A stretch of DNA of 54,180 nucleotides. Origin: an uncultured Lachnospiraceae bacterium. GTDB taxonomy: Bacteria > Bacillota > Clostridia > Lachnospirales > Lachnospiraceae. The position numbers were made by a program, and so were the translations under genes. A model generated the notes under the pieces. That model was not told the DNA's origin. It worked only from the letters and a program-made list of their open reading frames with translations, and did not search any database. Each line of letters opens with the position of its first letter. The stretch's first letter is position 1. Positions 25,273-34,542 of this stretch are shown in pieces. The stretch covers positions 1-54,180 of the forward strand of contig CANQMR010000024.1 in the NCBI GenBank assembly GCA_947625015.1. The letters are read 5' to 3'.

Positions 25273-26301
25273 ATGAAGTGGATAAGTGTAATTATTCCCT
25301 GCTATAATGTAGAGAAATACATAGACCGTTGTATGGAGTCACTTGTAAATCAGACCTTAGGTGTTGAACATATGGAGCTAATATTCGTCAATGATGCTTC
25401 TACGGACGCCACTTATGAGAAGCTGTGTCAGTGGGAAACAAAATATCCTGAATCCATACTGGTTGTTAATTGTGAAAAAAATGGAAAGCAAGGAACTGCC
25501 CGAAATATAGGAATCCGTTATGCCAGTACAGATTACATAGGCTTTGTAGATTCTGATGACTGGGTGGAACTGGATATGTATGAAAAAATGTACGAAAAGG
25601 CGATTTCTACTGGCGCAGATGTTGTAGGAGTTATGCAACGGAGAGTAGATGAATATGGGAAAATCCTGTATACGGAAAATTCTTATAGCATAAAATTTAA
25701 TACATTTTGCAGAGTAGAAGAGGAAGATTATAAAGGACTTCCCGGCGGCGTTGTTTGTGGATTGTTTCGTAAACAGTTAATTGTACAAAATAACATTTGG
25801 TTTCCCGAAGGGTTGGCATATGAGGATAATTATTGGGGACCGATAATCAGCTGTTATATAAAGAGCTGGTATGTTATTGGGGAACCACTTTACAATTATT
25901 TTGTTAATCGAAATTCAACGACCCTGCAATGGGGGGCGATGCATCATTTTGACCGATTGAAAATAGAAAAAATGAAGCTGGAGGAGTTGAAAAAGCGGGG
26001 ATTTTATGAAAAAAATAAAGACCGTATTGAATTTAATTTTTTACAGCTCTACTATATTAATACATTGTATATTGTTATAACCAGAATGGGAAGGTTCCCT
26101 TATGATATAGTATGTCAGATGCAAAAGGAACTCCGTGAGCTTTTTCCTGATTTTGAGAATAATCCATACTTGTCGGAATTGGGGCAAAGGCAGCGGCTTT
26201 TGCTTACCACTGCCAAGATGGATATGACAAAAGAGGACTGGGAGCGCATTAGGAAGGCCTACTTGAAGGATATGGAAAGAGAGAAGAACAATATTAAATA
26301 A
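25273..26301 (+). CDS. GT2-family glycosyltransferase
   Basis: A 342-residue GT-A enzyme: VIIPCYNVEKYIDRC at the start, IFVNDASTD for nucleotide binding, and FVDSDDWVE carrying the metal-binding DSDD. It probably transfers one sugar in the cytoplasm. It is closely related along its full length to the - strand gene at 38215 and, in the first 120 residues, to the gene at 47058. GGGAG precedes the ATG. Its stop overlaps by 8 bases the end of the convergent gene on the other strand, so no terminator separates the two transcripts and they overlap tail to tail. Confidence 0.88.
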   Translation: MKWISVIIPCYNVEKYIDRCMESLVNQTLGVEHMELIFVNDASTDATYEKLCQWETKYPESILVVNCEKNGKQGTARNIGIRYASTDYIGFVDSDDWVELDMYEKMYEKAISTGADVVGVMQRRVDEYGKILYTENSYSIKFNTFCRVEEEDYKGLPGGVVCGLFRKQLIVQNNIWFPEGLAYEDNYWGPIISCYIKSWYVIGEPLYNYFVNRNSTTLQWGAMHHFDRLKIEKMKLEELKKRGFYEKNKDRIEFNFLQLYYINTLYIVITRMGRFPYDIVCQMQKELRELFPDFENNPYLSELGQRQRLLLTTAKMDMTKEDWERIRKAYLKDMEREKNNIK

Positions 26302-28348
26302 TTCGCGCAATAATCTGGCTCTCATACACAGGATTATGAATATCTTCCACTATATAACCGTCTTTTACTTCGTTTACATATTTATTGTGGATAGCAACCT
26401 TGCCTCCGGCACGCATCCACTCGTATTCGATATCAATGTGGCCGATATCCAAAGCCTGAAATCCCGCATTAGCCAGATCATAGGCGAGCACTGTAGCGGC
26501 AGCGCCTAAAGCAATCAGAACCAGACGGTCTTTCTCCTGCTTAAGCGCTTCTGCGAGGATATCGTCGTAGCGGTCAAAAGCGGATTCAGCCGGACCAAGG
26601 ATGCGGATAATATCAGCGGCATTATCAAATAAATCGTTGCCAATACCCATTCGGGTTTTTTCTCCTTCAATAATCAATAGTTTTCGGTTGTCCCATATTT
26701 TTTTCAGAGCGGCAAAACGTTCTCTGGGCGCAGAGGTATGGTTGTCCGTATAGATGGCATATGGGCGGGTAATATGGGTATTGTGGTAATGACGGTTCAT
26801 GTCCAGAAGGGCATAGTGCTGTGCCCGTATCTCATTTGTTAAATACAGGCGCATATTGTATTTGCCGTCCTGATTGTATTGCGATAGATCGCCGTATATG
26901 TCGGAAATGCAGATTAATATGTCAGGATTGTCTGAGTGAAGAACCTCCAAAAGCCGTTTCGTAAGCTTGGGACTGGGTGCATGAAAACGGTGCCGTTGTT
27001 CCCCGGCAATCAGAGAAAATTCCCCATCCCCAAAACGGCACATAGACTTCCCCTCATTGATAATCTGGGAAATGGTATTTTCAATAGGTTCAATAATCGG
27101 ATAGACCGGTTTATCAGCATCTAATATTTCATATTGCAGATTGTCTATAGTGCAATCTAAAGCGGCCTGGTTTCTGGACATCTGAATGATGGTGTTTTGC
27201 AGATGTTCCTGATTATCCTGCAAGTTTCCTAAGGTTTTGGTGATGGTTTTTAAGGTGTCCAGGTTCAGACTGTTATTTGGCGTCTGCGTTGCGGGTTTAC
27301 GCACCATATGGGATATGGCAGTCTCATGAAAGATTGGCATATCCACTGAAGAATAGACTGGCAGATGAAATAAATCAGCCATATCCATACAGGCTACGTT
27401 ATTAAGGCTGCGGTTGGTGATGTAGGCGTCTGTCTGGCATATAATTGTCCGCAAATCCTCTATATTGCCAACATACAGATTGATGTAACAGTTGGCGTCT
27501 TCATATTTGGAAAATAGTTCATCTAATAAAGCCAGTTTATGTTGGAGAAAATCGTCCTCCTCAACATATAATAATAATTCATAATTGGTATCAGCATAAG
27601 ATTGAGTATAGGCCTCGATTACCCTTGGCCAGGTCGGATAATCCTGCTCAAAGTCCGGGATATACAAAAGGCGCTTTTCTTCGCCCCGGTTATGTTTTTC
27701 AATCGGGGCAATATCAACTGGGTTTATGGCGGAGAGCTCCTGTTTTGCCTCGTCAATATGCCTGCTGATAAAAGCATCAATGTTGCCGTATAATTCTTCT
27801 GCGCAGGAGGTTATTTTTTCCGGAGACCAATTCCACCAGCGGATAAGCTGCAAAGCCTCAATCTGTTGTGGCTCAAAACGATAACCGATTATATGAGCAG
27901 GATTCCCGGCAACAATGGCATAGGGTGGGACATCCTTGGACACAACGGCTTCCGCAGACACAACTGCGCCGTTTCCAATGGTAACGCCGCTCATTATGGT
28001 AGCCTTTGCCCCAATCCAGCAATCATTCATAATAATGATTTGCCCTTTTCGTCTGCTTAATTCAGGCCGTCTATAGGGAATGCCATAGATCCTGCCTTGG
28101 CACACTTTTTTATAATCGTGGTTTAAATCTATGATGAATGTAACATCAGAGGCAATGGAGGAATGACGGCCAATCTGCAGGTTATAGATAAGCTGGGAAT
28201 CCAGTGCATTTTCTACAATGGCTTCTACTATATAGCTGTCTTTTCCAATAGTGAGAAATGGAAACATTTTTTGTTCATTTAAGACATCATGAGTATAAGC
28301 AAATTCTGTTGCTATACTGTATTCTGGTACATTTAATTTAATGCGCAT
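26294..28348 (-). CDS. Three-part protein: CatB-like acyltransferase, GT-like domain, GT-D (DUF1792) glycosyltransferase
   Basis: A 684-residue fusion. Residues 1-200 are a left-handed beta-helix acyltransferase of the xenobiotic acetyltransferase type: IGRHSSIASDV, MNDCWIGAKATIMSGVTIG, VPPYAIVAGNPA and the WWNWSPEKI tail. About 215-335 (LLYIPDFEQDYPTW, DAYITNRSLNN) resembles part of a glycosyltransferase. A helical linker follows. About 405-640 is a DUF1792/GT-D domain with CRFGDGE (437-443), the D-x-E metal motif described for dGT1 in Streptococcus Fap1 glycosylation. It may add a sugar and acylate it. The ATG at 28348 is chosen because AGGAGG lies 12 bases upstream; it follows the legI stop by one base. 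Confidence 0.8.
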   Translation of the reverse strand: MRIKLNVPEYSIATEFAYTHDVLNEQKMFPFLTIGKDSYIVEAIVENALDSQLIYNLQIGRHSSIASDVTFIIDLNHDYKKVCQGRIYGIPYRRPELSRRKGQIIIMNDCWIGAKATIMSGVTIGNGAVVSAEAVVSKDVPPYAIVAGNPAHIIGYRFEPQQIEALQLIRWWNWSPEKITSCAEELYGNIDAFISRHIDEAKQELSAINPVDIAPIEKHNRGEEKRLLYIPDFEQDYPTWPRVIEAYTQSYADTNYELLLYVEEDDFLQHKLALLDELFSKYEDANCYINLYVGNIEDLRTIICQTDAYITNRSLNNVACMDMADLFHLPVYSSVDMPIFHETAISHMVRKPATQTPNNSLNLDTLKTITKTLGNLQDNQEHLQNTIIQMSRNQAALDCTIDNLQYEILDADKPVYPIIEPIENTISQIINEGKSMCRFGDGEFSLIAGEQRHRFHAPSPKLTKRLLEVLHSDNPDILICISDIYGDLSQYNQDGKYNMRLYLTNEIRAQHYALLDMNRHYHNTHITRPYAIYTDNHTSAPRERFAALKKIWDNRKLLIIEGEKTRMGIGNDLFDNAADIIRILGPAESAFDRYDDILAEALKQEKDRLVLIALGAAATVLAYDLANAGFQALDIGHIDIEYEWMRAGGKVAIHNKYVNEVKDGYIVEDIHNPVYESQIIARII

Positions 28349-28349
28349 A

Positions 28350-29351
28350 TTATTCAATTCCCTCCTCAATCCAATAATTTTTTGTTGCTATACTTCCGAC
28401 TACCTTGTCCCATTGACTGCAAGACAAGCCAGTATCATTTCTTTTAACGCAAATATCTTCAGATGTTATGATCTGTCCTTCCTGTATAGGTCGTTTGGCT
28501 ACAATTCGTTTCAGGACGACATTGGAAATCTCTTTTTCAGTCGGGGTGGGAACCTTTTCTCCGTTTCCAAGAGCAATTTCTGTATTGCGGATAGCATGGA
28601 CCAGTTTTTTGAACTCTTCCGGAGTAGAACTTGCTTTGTGATCCGGACCATCCATATTTCGGTCAAGGGTAAAATGTTTTTCAATGATCTGCGCGCCCAT
28701 AGCTACAGCAGCTACGGCTACAGTATTGCCCAGGGTATGGTCTGAGTATCCTACTGGCAATTGAAAGGTATCCTGCAAGGTCTGCATTGCCCGAAGATTC
28801 ACATTTTCGTAGGCGCATGGATAGCTGGTAGTACAGTGGAGTAAGGTGATATCTGTAGCTCCGCCTTCTTTTAATGCCTGCAAAGACAGTTCAATGTCGG
28901 ACAAACTGCTCATGCCGGTACTCATAATAATCGGTATATTTTTGGCACCGATATGTCGCAGAAAGGGTATGTTTCCCATGTCACCGGAACCAATTTTAAT
29001 AAAAGGGATGCCTATCGAAATCAAAAAGTCCAGACTTTCCAGCTCGTCTGCTGTAGAGGCAAAGATGATTCCAATGGAATCGCAATATTCCTTTACCTGT
29101 CGAAATTCTTTCTGAGTTAATTCGAGTTCTTTTAACATATCAAACTGAGATTCCTGTAGTCCTGTATTTTCCATCTGGTACTGAGCCTGGGCAACATTTT
29201 GAGTGATGAGCGCCTCTGTCTTCCAAGTTTGAAATTTGACGATATCTGCCCCTGATGCTTTTGCTGCATCACATAGCTTAAAAGCAAGATTTACATCACC
29301 GTTGTGATTAACGCCGGCTTCCGCAATAATAAGACATTTTGACTGATTCAT
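28350..29351 (-). CDS. legI: N,N'-diacetyllegionaminic acid synthase (NeuB/LegI family)
   Basis: A 333-residue PEP-condensing synthase. IIAEAGVNHNGD opens the barrel; FASTADELESLDFL, IGSGDMGNIPFL and MSTGMSSL follow; LGNTVAV, EKHFTLDRNMDGPDHKAS marks it as the NeuB/LegI branch rather than PseI. A C-terminal SAF domain (EDICVKRNDTG) is present. Genes for LegB, LegC, LegG and LegF upstream make legionaminic acid the likely product; a sialic acid product cannot be excluded from this sequence alone. In-frame starts TTG 29369, ATG 29360 and ATG 29351 exist; the last matches the family length best. The stop is coupled to the next gene. Confidence 0.87.
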   Translation of the reverse strand: MNQSKCLIIAEAGVNHNGDVNLAFKLCDAAKASGADIVKFQTWKTEALITQNVAQAQYQMENTGLQESQFDMLKELELTQKEFRQVKEYCDSIGIIFASTADELESLDFLISIGIPFIKIGSGDMGNIPFLRHIGAKNIPIIMSTGMSSLSDIELSLQALKEGGATDITLLHCTTSYPCAYENVNLRAMQTLQDTFQLPVGYSDHTLGNTVAVAAVAMGAQIIEKHFTLDRNMDGPDHKASSTPEEFKKLVHAIRNTEIALGNGEKVPTPTEKEISNVVLKRIVAKRPIQEGQIITSEDICVKRNDTGLSCSQWDKVVGSIATKNYWIEEGIE

Positions 29352-29365
29352 ATTCACCATACCTT

Positions 29366-30394
29366 TCAATATCTATAGCATAAAAGGAGATTCCCGAATT
29401 TTTCTATTTTATCCGGATTGTTTGTTATCCATATATCTCTTAGTTCCGTATATTTCACTGGATTAAACATCCATTTTCCTATATAAAAATTTTTAAAGTG
29501 ATTATTAAAAGCCTTTTTAAATTTTAAGAGAGAATTATCAGGATTGGCATCATATCCTCCGCCCAAGTGAAATTCTTTTATGCCCAGAGTTTTTAATTCC
29601 AATGCAGTTTTCCACAGAAGGTAATTGTTAGCGCCAAGGTTGGAATAAGCGTGATTGCTTCCTTCCAGATGATAATGTCCGTATTCTGCAGAGTACATAA
29701 ACAACGCTGCGCAAATAAGTTGCCCATCTTTTCTGACAGTACCTAAAAAAGCCTGATTTTTAAAACTGGTAACGAATGTCTTATAGTATTTTCTGTCAAA
29801 AAAATAAAAATCTTCCGCTTTCAAGCGTTTCATGGTAGCATTGTATAATTCTATAAATTCATCAAGAGAAGAAAAATCGTATTCTGCTTTATAAACCAGA
29901 CCGTTTTTTTCTGCTTTTCGAATCATATTTCTGTTTTTAGAAATGATTTGATCAGACCATATTTCAGATTCTGATTTCCGAGTGTCCATAGCAACCGTAT
30001 TCCGATCAAATAAGGTTGTCATATGGCCGTTGCAAAATTGAGCATTATCTAACATAGGATGAAAACGGATAAATCCACAGACATAATTTTCCTTTTGAAA
30101 CAGATATTGCATGGCATTCAGGGCAATGGTAATCCAATTGGCATCCTCTGTATTGGTTATGGGGCCGCCATATCCATATGCTGTTTCAAAGTCATAAAAC
30201 CCATTGATTTCCCTTCGGATAAAAGGCATGAGAAGGATAAGGTCTCCTTCGATGCATATTGCGCACAAGGCTTTGCTGTCTTGTGTTTCATATAATTTTA
30301 CATATTCTTCATAGTAATATATATCTTTTTGAGAAGGATGAAACATAGATAAATAATTGTTCCATTTTTCAGTGATTTTTGCTATCAATGGCAT
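29366..30394 (-). CDS. FemAB/BioF2-like GNAT acyltransferase
   Basis: A 342-residue protein of the FemAB-like double-GNAT superfamily. Evidence is the pattern of SKNRNMIRKAEKNGL, the YNATMKRLKAEDFYFFDRKYY stretch, then FLGTVRKDGQLICAALFM and HYHLEGSN, and near the end KEFHLGGGYD and LLKFKKAF, all typical of peptidoglycan-bridge and capsule acyltransferases. It may acylate a sugar amine with an acyl or aminoacyl group, and it is the only candidate here for the LegH N-acetylation step (inference). The ATG at 30394 lies directly after GGGAG; a TTG two codons later is better spaced. It overlaps the upstream gene by 26 bases. Confidence 0.7.
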   Translation of the reverse strand: MPLIAKITEKWNNYLSMFHPSQKDIYYYEEYVKLYETQDSKALCAICIEGDLILLMPFIRREINGFYDFETAYGYGGPITNTEDANWITIALNAMQYLFQKENYVCGFIRFHPMLDNAQFCNGHMTTLFDRNTVAMDTRKSESEIWSDQIISKNRNMIRKAEKNGLVYKAEYDFSSLDEFIELYNATMKRLKAEDFYFFDRKYYKTFVTSFKNQAFLGTVRKDGQLICAALFMYSAEYGHYHLEGSNHAYSNLGANNYLLWKTALELKTLGIKEFHLGGGYDANPDNSLLKFKKAFNNHFKNFYIGKWMFNPVKYTELRDIWITNNPDKIEKFGNLLLCYRY

Positions 30395-31439
30395 CTCCCT
30401 TACTTATAAAATGTTTTAATATTTTAATTTGTCTTAACATATCTTCTATCCCATACCGCTGATCACAGATAAGGGATAGTTCTTTGTCATATAAAAGATT
30501 AGTACCGTTAATTGTTCTGCTGATATGAGGCCAGTGCGTTGGAGTAAAAATGTTATTTGACGCAAACAGTTTCTTAAGTTTATCTCTGGCGGTAATAAAA
30601 ATCGGGATAAACAAGGGGGTGGTATTTTCTACATATATGTGTTTAATCTTAAGTTTGTCTAATTCCTTATGCAGTAATTTTGCATTTTCTTGTCGGCACC
30701 GGGATATATTATCAAAATCTAAGGCGAAATAAATATTTTTCCCAGATTCATTCCAACAGGACAAATATTCTTTTTCTAATAATTTTTCTCCGGTTTTTAA
30801 TAACTCCAAGGCAATGCTGTCATCTACAAAAAGAGAATATTGCTTCAATATATTCCCTGCATATTTATATTCAGCCCATTTGCTGTGCGGTAAATTCAAT
30901 TCAATTATACTTCCTGACATATTTTTTATAACAGCAGCGCCATCTGGACAGGGAAACCATTTTCTAAAACTAGTGAATGAATAATCTGCATCATATTTAT
31001 TCATTGAGAAGAATGCCTGTACACAATCAGCAATAATAATTGCATCTGGCGATATTGATTTGATAAAAGCAATATCCTCTGTCAGGTCGGTCATTCCAAA
31101 ATAATCAATAAGTAAAATAACCTTATGATTTAAAAATTTTCCTTCGGTCAAAAATCGTTTGTCCATATGTAGGTTCGTTTTTATATGATAAAAATGATAC
31201 CCCCAAAACAGGTCTTTGACCGTTTTTGTAACGGATTCACACAAATAATCCGGCAGTAATATTTCACATTTGCCCAATTGATGTTCTATATCCTTAAGGA
31301 TTGCATATAGGGCGCATCGGCCAGAAGAATAAAAGGCAGTATATTCATTGTATATATTTGTTTTTTTACATTTACTATCAGTGAGCATTTCCTGTGATAT
31401 AGAAAATTCCCCACCCATAATTGTTTTTTTCTCAATCAT
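30369..31439 (-). CDS. DegT-like PLP aminotransferase, divergent
   Basis: A 356-residue protein with the fold-type I layout of DegT/DnrJ/EryC1 enzymes: FYSSGRCALYAIL (substrate/phosphate loop), LLPDYLCESV, IIADCVQAFF (cofactor Asp138) and SFRKWFPCPDG with the probable PLP Lys160. It differs from the sugar aminotransferases in the window, being shorter in the C-terminal half. The pair with the overlapping FemAB-like gene suggests one makes an amine and the other acylates it (inference). AGGTGA within the end of legG acts as the ribosome site. Confidence 0.7.
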   Translation of the reverse strand: MIEKKTIMGGEFSISQEMLTDSKCKKTNIYNEYTAFYSSGRCALYAILKDIEHQLGKCEILLPDYLCESVTKTVKDLFWGYHFYHIKTNLHMDKRFLTEGKFLNHKVILLIDYFGMTDLTEDIAFIKSISPDAIIIADCVQAFFSMNKYDADYSFTSFRKWFPCPDGAAVIKNMSGSIIELNLPHSKWAEYKYAGNILKQYSLFVDDSIALELLKTGEKLLEKEYLSCWNESGKNIYFALDFDNISRCRQENAKLLHKELDKLKIKHIYVENTTPLFIPIFITARDKLKKLFASNNIFTPTHWPHISRTINGTNLLYDKELSLICDQRYGIEDMLRQIKILKHFISKGDAIDSKNH

Positions 31440-31442
31440 AAC

Positions 31443-32564
31443 TTATTCACCTAACACCTTAGTTAGTATTTGAATGATTTTTTTACTGGTGTTCCCATCA
31501 CCCCAGTATTGAAGATCTGTTCCGGTTTTTCGACTCGTATCAAACACGAGGTTGATGGCATTTTTTATGTCTTCTGGCTGAGGGGAGCACTGGATTATAT
31601 TGCTGCACATATATCTGCCTTTTTGCCGGTTTCCTATGTTAATTACGGGAATATTTAAAAATGGTGCTTCCACAATACCGCTACTGGAATTTCCAATAAT
31701 AAATTTAACTTGACGCATATAGCTTAAATATCTTAGATGCCCCAGGGAAGGAATTATTTTTAATTGGTTCGGATATTTTCGCCCTTCTGTTTCAATATAT
31801 TCATTAATTTGTTTTCCACCGAAATCGGCATTGGCATAAGTAATAATGGTTTGTAAATTTGTTTGCGCAATTAGGGTATCTATGCAAAATTTTACAGCTT
31901 CAATGTTATATTCCAAAGATTTTCTTGTTTCCGCATGATAAGTCATCAGGGCCCAATTTTTATGCGAATCCAATTCCAGATTATGGGCAAGTTCTTTCCG
32001 GTTTAATAGATTTTCACGGCAAAAGGAATCTAATCCAGGTTCCCCTACAGTCCAGACATTTTTGTCACTATCTCGCATTCTCTTAATATTTTTTGCAGAA
32101 TTTTCTGTTCCTGGAAAGTGGTAATCTGCCAGCATGGTTATTGCATTTCGTATCCCATTATCAATAGCGCCTTCTGTAACATCTCCTCCGGATAAATGAA
32201 TAATGGGAATGCTCATTACAAAGGCGGTGTTGCATATGGGAAGCAGTTCATATCTGTCGCCTAATATAATCAGATAGTCAGGAGTCAGTTTCCTAAACGC
32301 ATCTGCAAATACTTGGCCAAGTTTCCCCATTGACTTTGCGATACTGGCGGTGGTAGTTGTGTCTAAGTCAGCATCTGCTATATAAGAAATGGGGATTCCG
32401 TCTTCTATAATCTGATCGATAGTGTGTCCCTGTTCATAGGATAAGTGTCCTCCAGTAACGACAAGTTGTAATTGAAAATCGGGACTTGTGTCAATATCAT
32501 GGATCAGCCATTTTAACAATCCGTATTCAGACCGGGCAGCGGTTACAACACATAATTTTTTCAT
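31443..32564 (-). CDS. legG: Hydrolysing UDP/GDP-N-acetyl-sugar 2-epimerase (NeuC/LegG family)
   Basis: A 373-residue GT-B-fold hydrolysing 2-epimerase. VVTAARSEYGLLKWLI at the start, ILGDRYELL, HLSGGDVTEGAIDN (catalytic region) and IGNSSSGIVEAPFL are family hallmarks. In the legionaminic acid route it removes the nucleotide and inverts C2 to give 2,4-diacetamido-2,4,6-trideoxymannose, the substrate for LegI. Sialic acid NeuC uses UDP-GlcNAc instead, but the neighbouring dehydratase and aminotransferase favour LegG. The start overlaps the legF stop as ATGA. Confidence 0.87.
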   Translation of the reverse strand: MKKLCVVTAARSEYGLLKWLIHDIDTSPDFQLQLVVTGGHLSYEQGHTIDQIIEDGIPISYIADADLDTTTTASIAKSMGKLGQVFADAFRKLTPDYLIILGDRYELLPICNTAFVMSIPIIHLSGGDVTEGAIDNGIRNAITMLADYHFPGTENSAKNIKRMRDSDKNVWTVGEPGLDSFCRENLLNRKELAHNLELDSHKNWALMTYHAETRKSLEYNIEAVKFCIDTLIAQTNLQTIITYANADFGGKQINEYIETEGRKYPNQLKIIPSLGHLRYLSYMRQVKFIIGNSSSGIVEAPFLNIPVINIGNRQKGRYMCSNIIQCSPQPEDIKNAINLVFDTSRKTGTDLQYWGDGNTSKKIIQILTKVLGE

Positions 32565-33253
32565 TCTATACCTGCTTTCATTATTGTCTCTGCAATCATA
32601 AAATCCAATGCGGTATCAATGTCGATGGACCTGTTTTGTGGCATAATGTAGGCATAACAATTTTTTTCAAACATATGCTTCTTATTTTGAAGCTCTTCTG
32701 CCGTCACTAAGTACAAGGCTCCATTATACCGATAAAAAATCGGCAGTTGCTGTCTGGGTAAATTTTTGTATTCTTTTCGGTCAAAGTTATCCATAGATAA
32801 GTCTTTTGGTAAAGTGTTACACCAAATTGGCGAATGATCACATTCTGTCACAGAAACCACGCCGGTACAACCTTTTTGGTGGAGTAAATTAACTGCATTG
32901 ATAATATCCTTAGAAGTTCGTAAAGGGGAGGTTGCCTGTAACAGCATAATTTCATTATAGCTTTCTCCATAGGCAACTAACTTATCAATCACTTCTCTTA
33001 CAACATCCCATGATCCCGCATTGTCACCGGAATTGGCTTCAGATCTAAGGAAAGGGGCCTCAGCTCCGTATTGAATGGCTATCTCTGCATATTTTTGTGA
33101 GTCTGTGGAAACAAAGACTTTATCAAACATATGGCTATTAAGGGCACACTCAATGGAATACGCCATTAAAGGCTTTCCGTTTAATTCTTTTATGTTCTTG
33201 TCTTTCAATCCTTTAGAGCCGCTTCTTGCAGGAATAATGGCAATTCTTCTCAT
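32561..33253 (-). CDS. legF: CMP-nonulosonic acid cytidylyltransferase (NeuA/LegF family)
   Basis: A 230-residue CTP:nonulosonate transferase with the N-terminal PARSGSKGLKDKNI motif, LQATSPLRT, and the conserved terminal IDTALDF region. It activates the acid made by LegI. It is clearly distinct from the pseF gene at 10915, so the island codes two CMP-sugar synthetases. GGGTGA upstream is the ribosome site. A separate promoter lies at 33295-33323 in the 107-base gap before it, so this gene and those downstream can be transcribed apart from legB-legC. Confidence 0.87.
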   Translation of the reverse strand: MRRIAIIPARSGSKGLKDKNIKELNGKPLMAYSIECALNSHMFDKVFVSTDSQKYAEIAIQYGAEAPFLRSEANSGDNAGSWDVVREVIDKLVAYGESYNEIMLLQATSPLRTSKDIINAVNLLHQKGCTGVVSVTECDHSPIWCNTLPKDLSMDNFDRKEYKNLPRQQLPIFYRYNGALYLVTAEELQNKKHMFEKNCYAYIMPQNRSIDIDTALDFMIAETIMKAGIE

Positions 33254-33294
33254 ACATAGTCACCCGATTATTTTTGTGTAAAAAAACTGATATT

Positions 33295-33323
33295 ATTATA
33301 TCGCAATTCCAGTTTGTATTCAA
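33295..33323 (-). promoter_or_regulatory. Internal promoter before legF
   Basis: On the - strand TTGAAT (33323-33318) and TATAAT (33300-33295) are 17 bases apart. The spacer and flanks closely resemble the promoter before legB: both read TTTTATTGAATAC before the spacer and end it with TTGCGA. The similarity suggests that this is a duplicated promoter block rather than chance. Confidence 0.7.
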
Positions 33324-33360
33324 TAAAATTGTCTTGTGGTTTGTTAGGTATGAAGATATT

Positions 33361-34530
33361 TTATGAAAGCTCTTTTAGGACAAGCATAATCTGCTCTGCT
33401 ACATATGCGATTTCTTCTTCTGTAATCTGTGTGCTGGAAGGGAAATTCAGTATCCGTTCGGCATAATAAGGAGCCTTTTCCAGCCGGTAGGCATATTCAT
33501 TAACATAGGGCAGTTGCTCGTTGATAAGTCCCCAGATAGCTCTGGTCTGAATACCTTTTTGTTCAAGACGCGTAATGATATCCCGTATGGGAGCGGTTAC
33601 CTTGTTCCGGTCAATTTCCAGGGAATAGAACCATTTATTAGAGGCGGTGCCTTTTCGGAAAGGTTTCAGTTTGGCAAGTTCAAAGTTGCTGAATAAAGTT
33701 TTATAGGTCTCATAGTTACGCTGCTTCCGGCGGATAAACTCAGGAAGCTCCTCCATTTGGGCGACCCCGAGAGCCGCTTGAACATTAGTCATTCTATAGT
33801 TATAGCCTACTTCATGATGGATATAATAGTGAGAATCATCCTTAGCCTGGGTGGACAGATAGCGTATGTGGTCTACAATTTTAGCATCATTGGCAGTAAC
33901 TGCGCCGCCCCCGCCGGTGGTGATAATCTTATTGCCGTTAAAAGAATAGCAGCCAAAATCCCCAATGGTTCCGGCAAACTTACCAGTCAGGGGGCCTTCT
34001 GTATATTTTGTTCCGAGGGCTTCAGTGGCGTCTTCAATTACCTTTATATTATACCTGTGTGCAATTTTTAAAATGGAAACCATATCGGCCATATTGCCAA
34101 ATACATGGACAACAATTAATGCCTTGATGGTTTTATCTTTGTAGGTGAGATTTTGGCCGTTAAACTGGCACTCACGCTCACAGAAATCCTGTAACTTAAC
34201 GGGATCCATGCAAAAACTGTCATCACAGTCAATAAAGATTGGCGTAGCGAACTGATATTTTACGGGATTTACCGCAGCAATAAAGGTAAGGGGCGGGACA
34301 AGAACCGCATCCCCCGGCCTGACGCCGGCTTCTATCAGAGAAAGATGCAGGGCGCTGGTACCGCTTTGGCAGGCGGCAACATTTTCCGTATGCAAAAAAC
34401 CAGCCATATTCTGCTCAAGTTTTGTGATGTAGGCTCCACCAGTAGAAACCCAGCCCTGGTCTATGGCATCATCTACATATTTTCTTTCGTTACCCTCAAA
34501 ATTAGGGACGGATAATGGAATCAATTTCAT
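33361..34530 (-). CDS. legC: Legionaminic pathway aminotransferase LegC
   Basis: A 389-residue DegT/DnrJ/EryC1 enzyme that aminates C4 of the keto sugar made by LegB. MKLIPLSVPNF opens it; CQSGTSALH, EDATEALGTKY and SFNGNKIITTGGGG (PLP Lys201) are typical of the LegC/NHT subgroup, as is the insertion before VHVFG. It starts 12 bases after the legB stop with AGGAG in the gap. The 107 bases after it hold a promoter for the rest of the operon. Confidence 0.88.
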   Translation of the reverse strand: MKLIPLSVPNFEGNERKYVDDAIDQGWVSTGGAYITKLEQNMAGFLHTENVAACQSGTSALHLSLIEAGVRPGDAVLVPPLTFIAAVNPVKYQFATPIFIDCDDSFCMDPVKLQDFCERECQFNGQNLTYKDKTIKALIVVHVFGNMADMVSILKIAHRYNIKVIEDATEALGTKYTEGPLTGKFAGTIGDFGCYSFNGNKIITTGGGGAVTANDAKIVDHIRYLSTQAKDDSHYYIHHEVGYNYRMTNVQAALGVAQMEELPEFIRRKQRNYETYKTLFSNFELAKLKPFRKGTASNKWFYSLEIDRNKVTAPIRDIITRLEQKGIQTRAIWGLINEQLPYVNEYAYRLEKAPYYAERILNFPSSTQITEEEIAYVAEQIMLVLKELS

Positions 34531-34542
34531 AGCAACGGCTCC

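Noticed and set aside
32561-33253. Sialic acid (Neu5Ac) operon with neuA, neuC and neuB
   Set aside because: The operon begins with a 4,6-dehydratase and a 4-aminotransferase, which fit legionaminic acid; kept as an alternative only.
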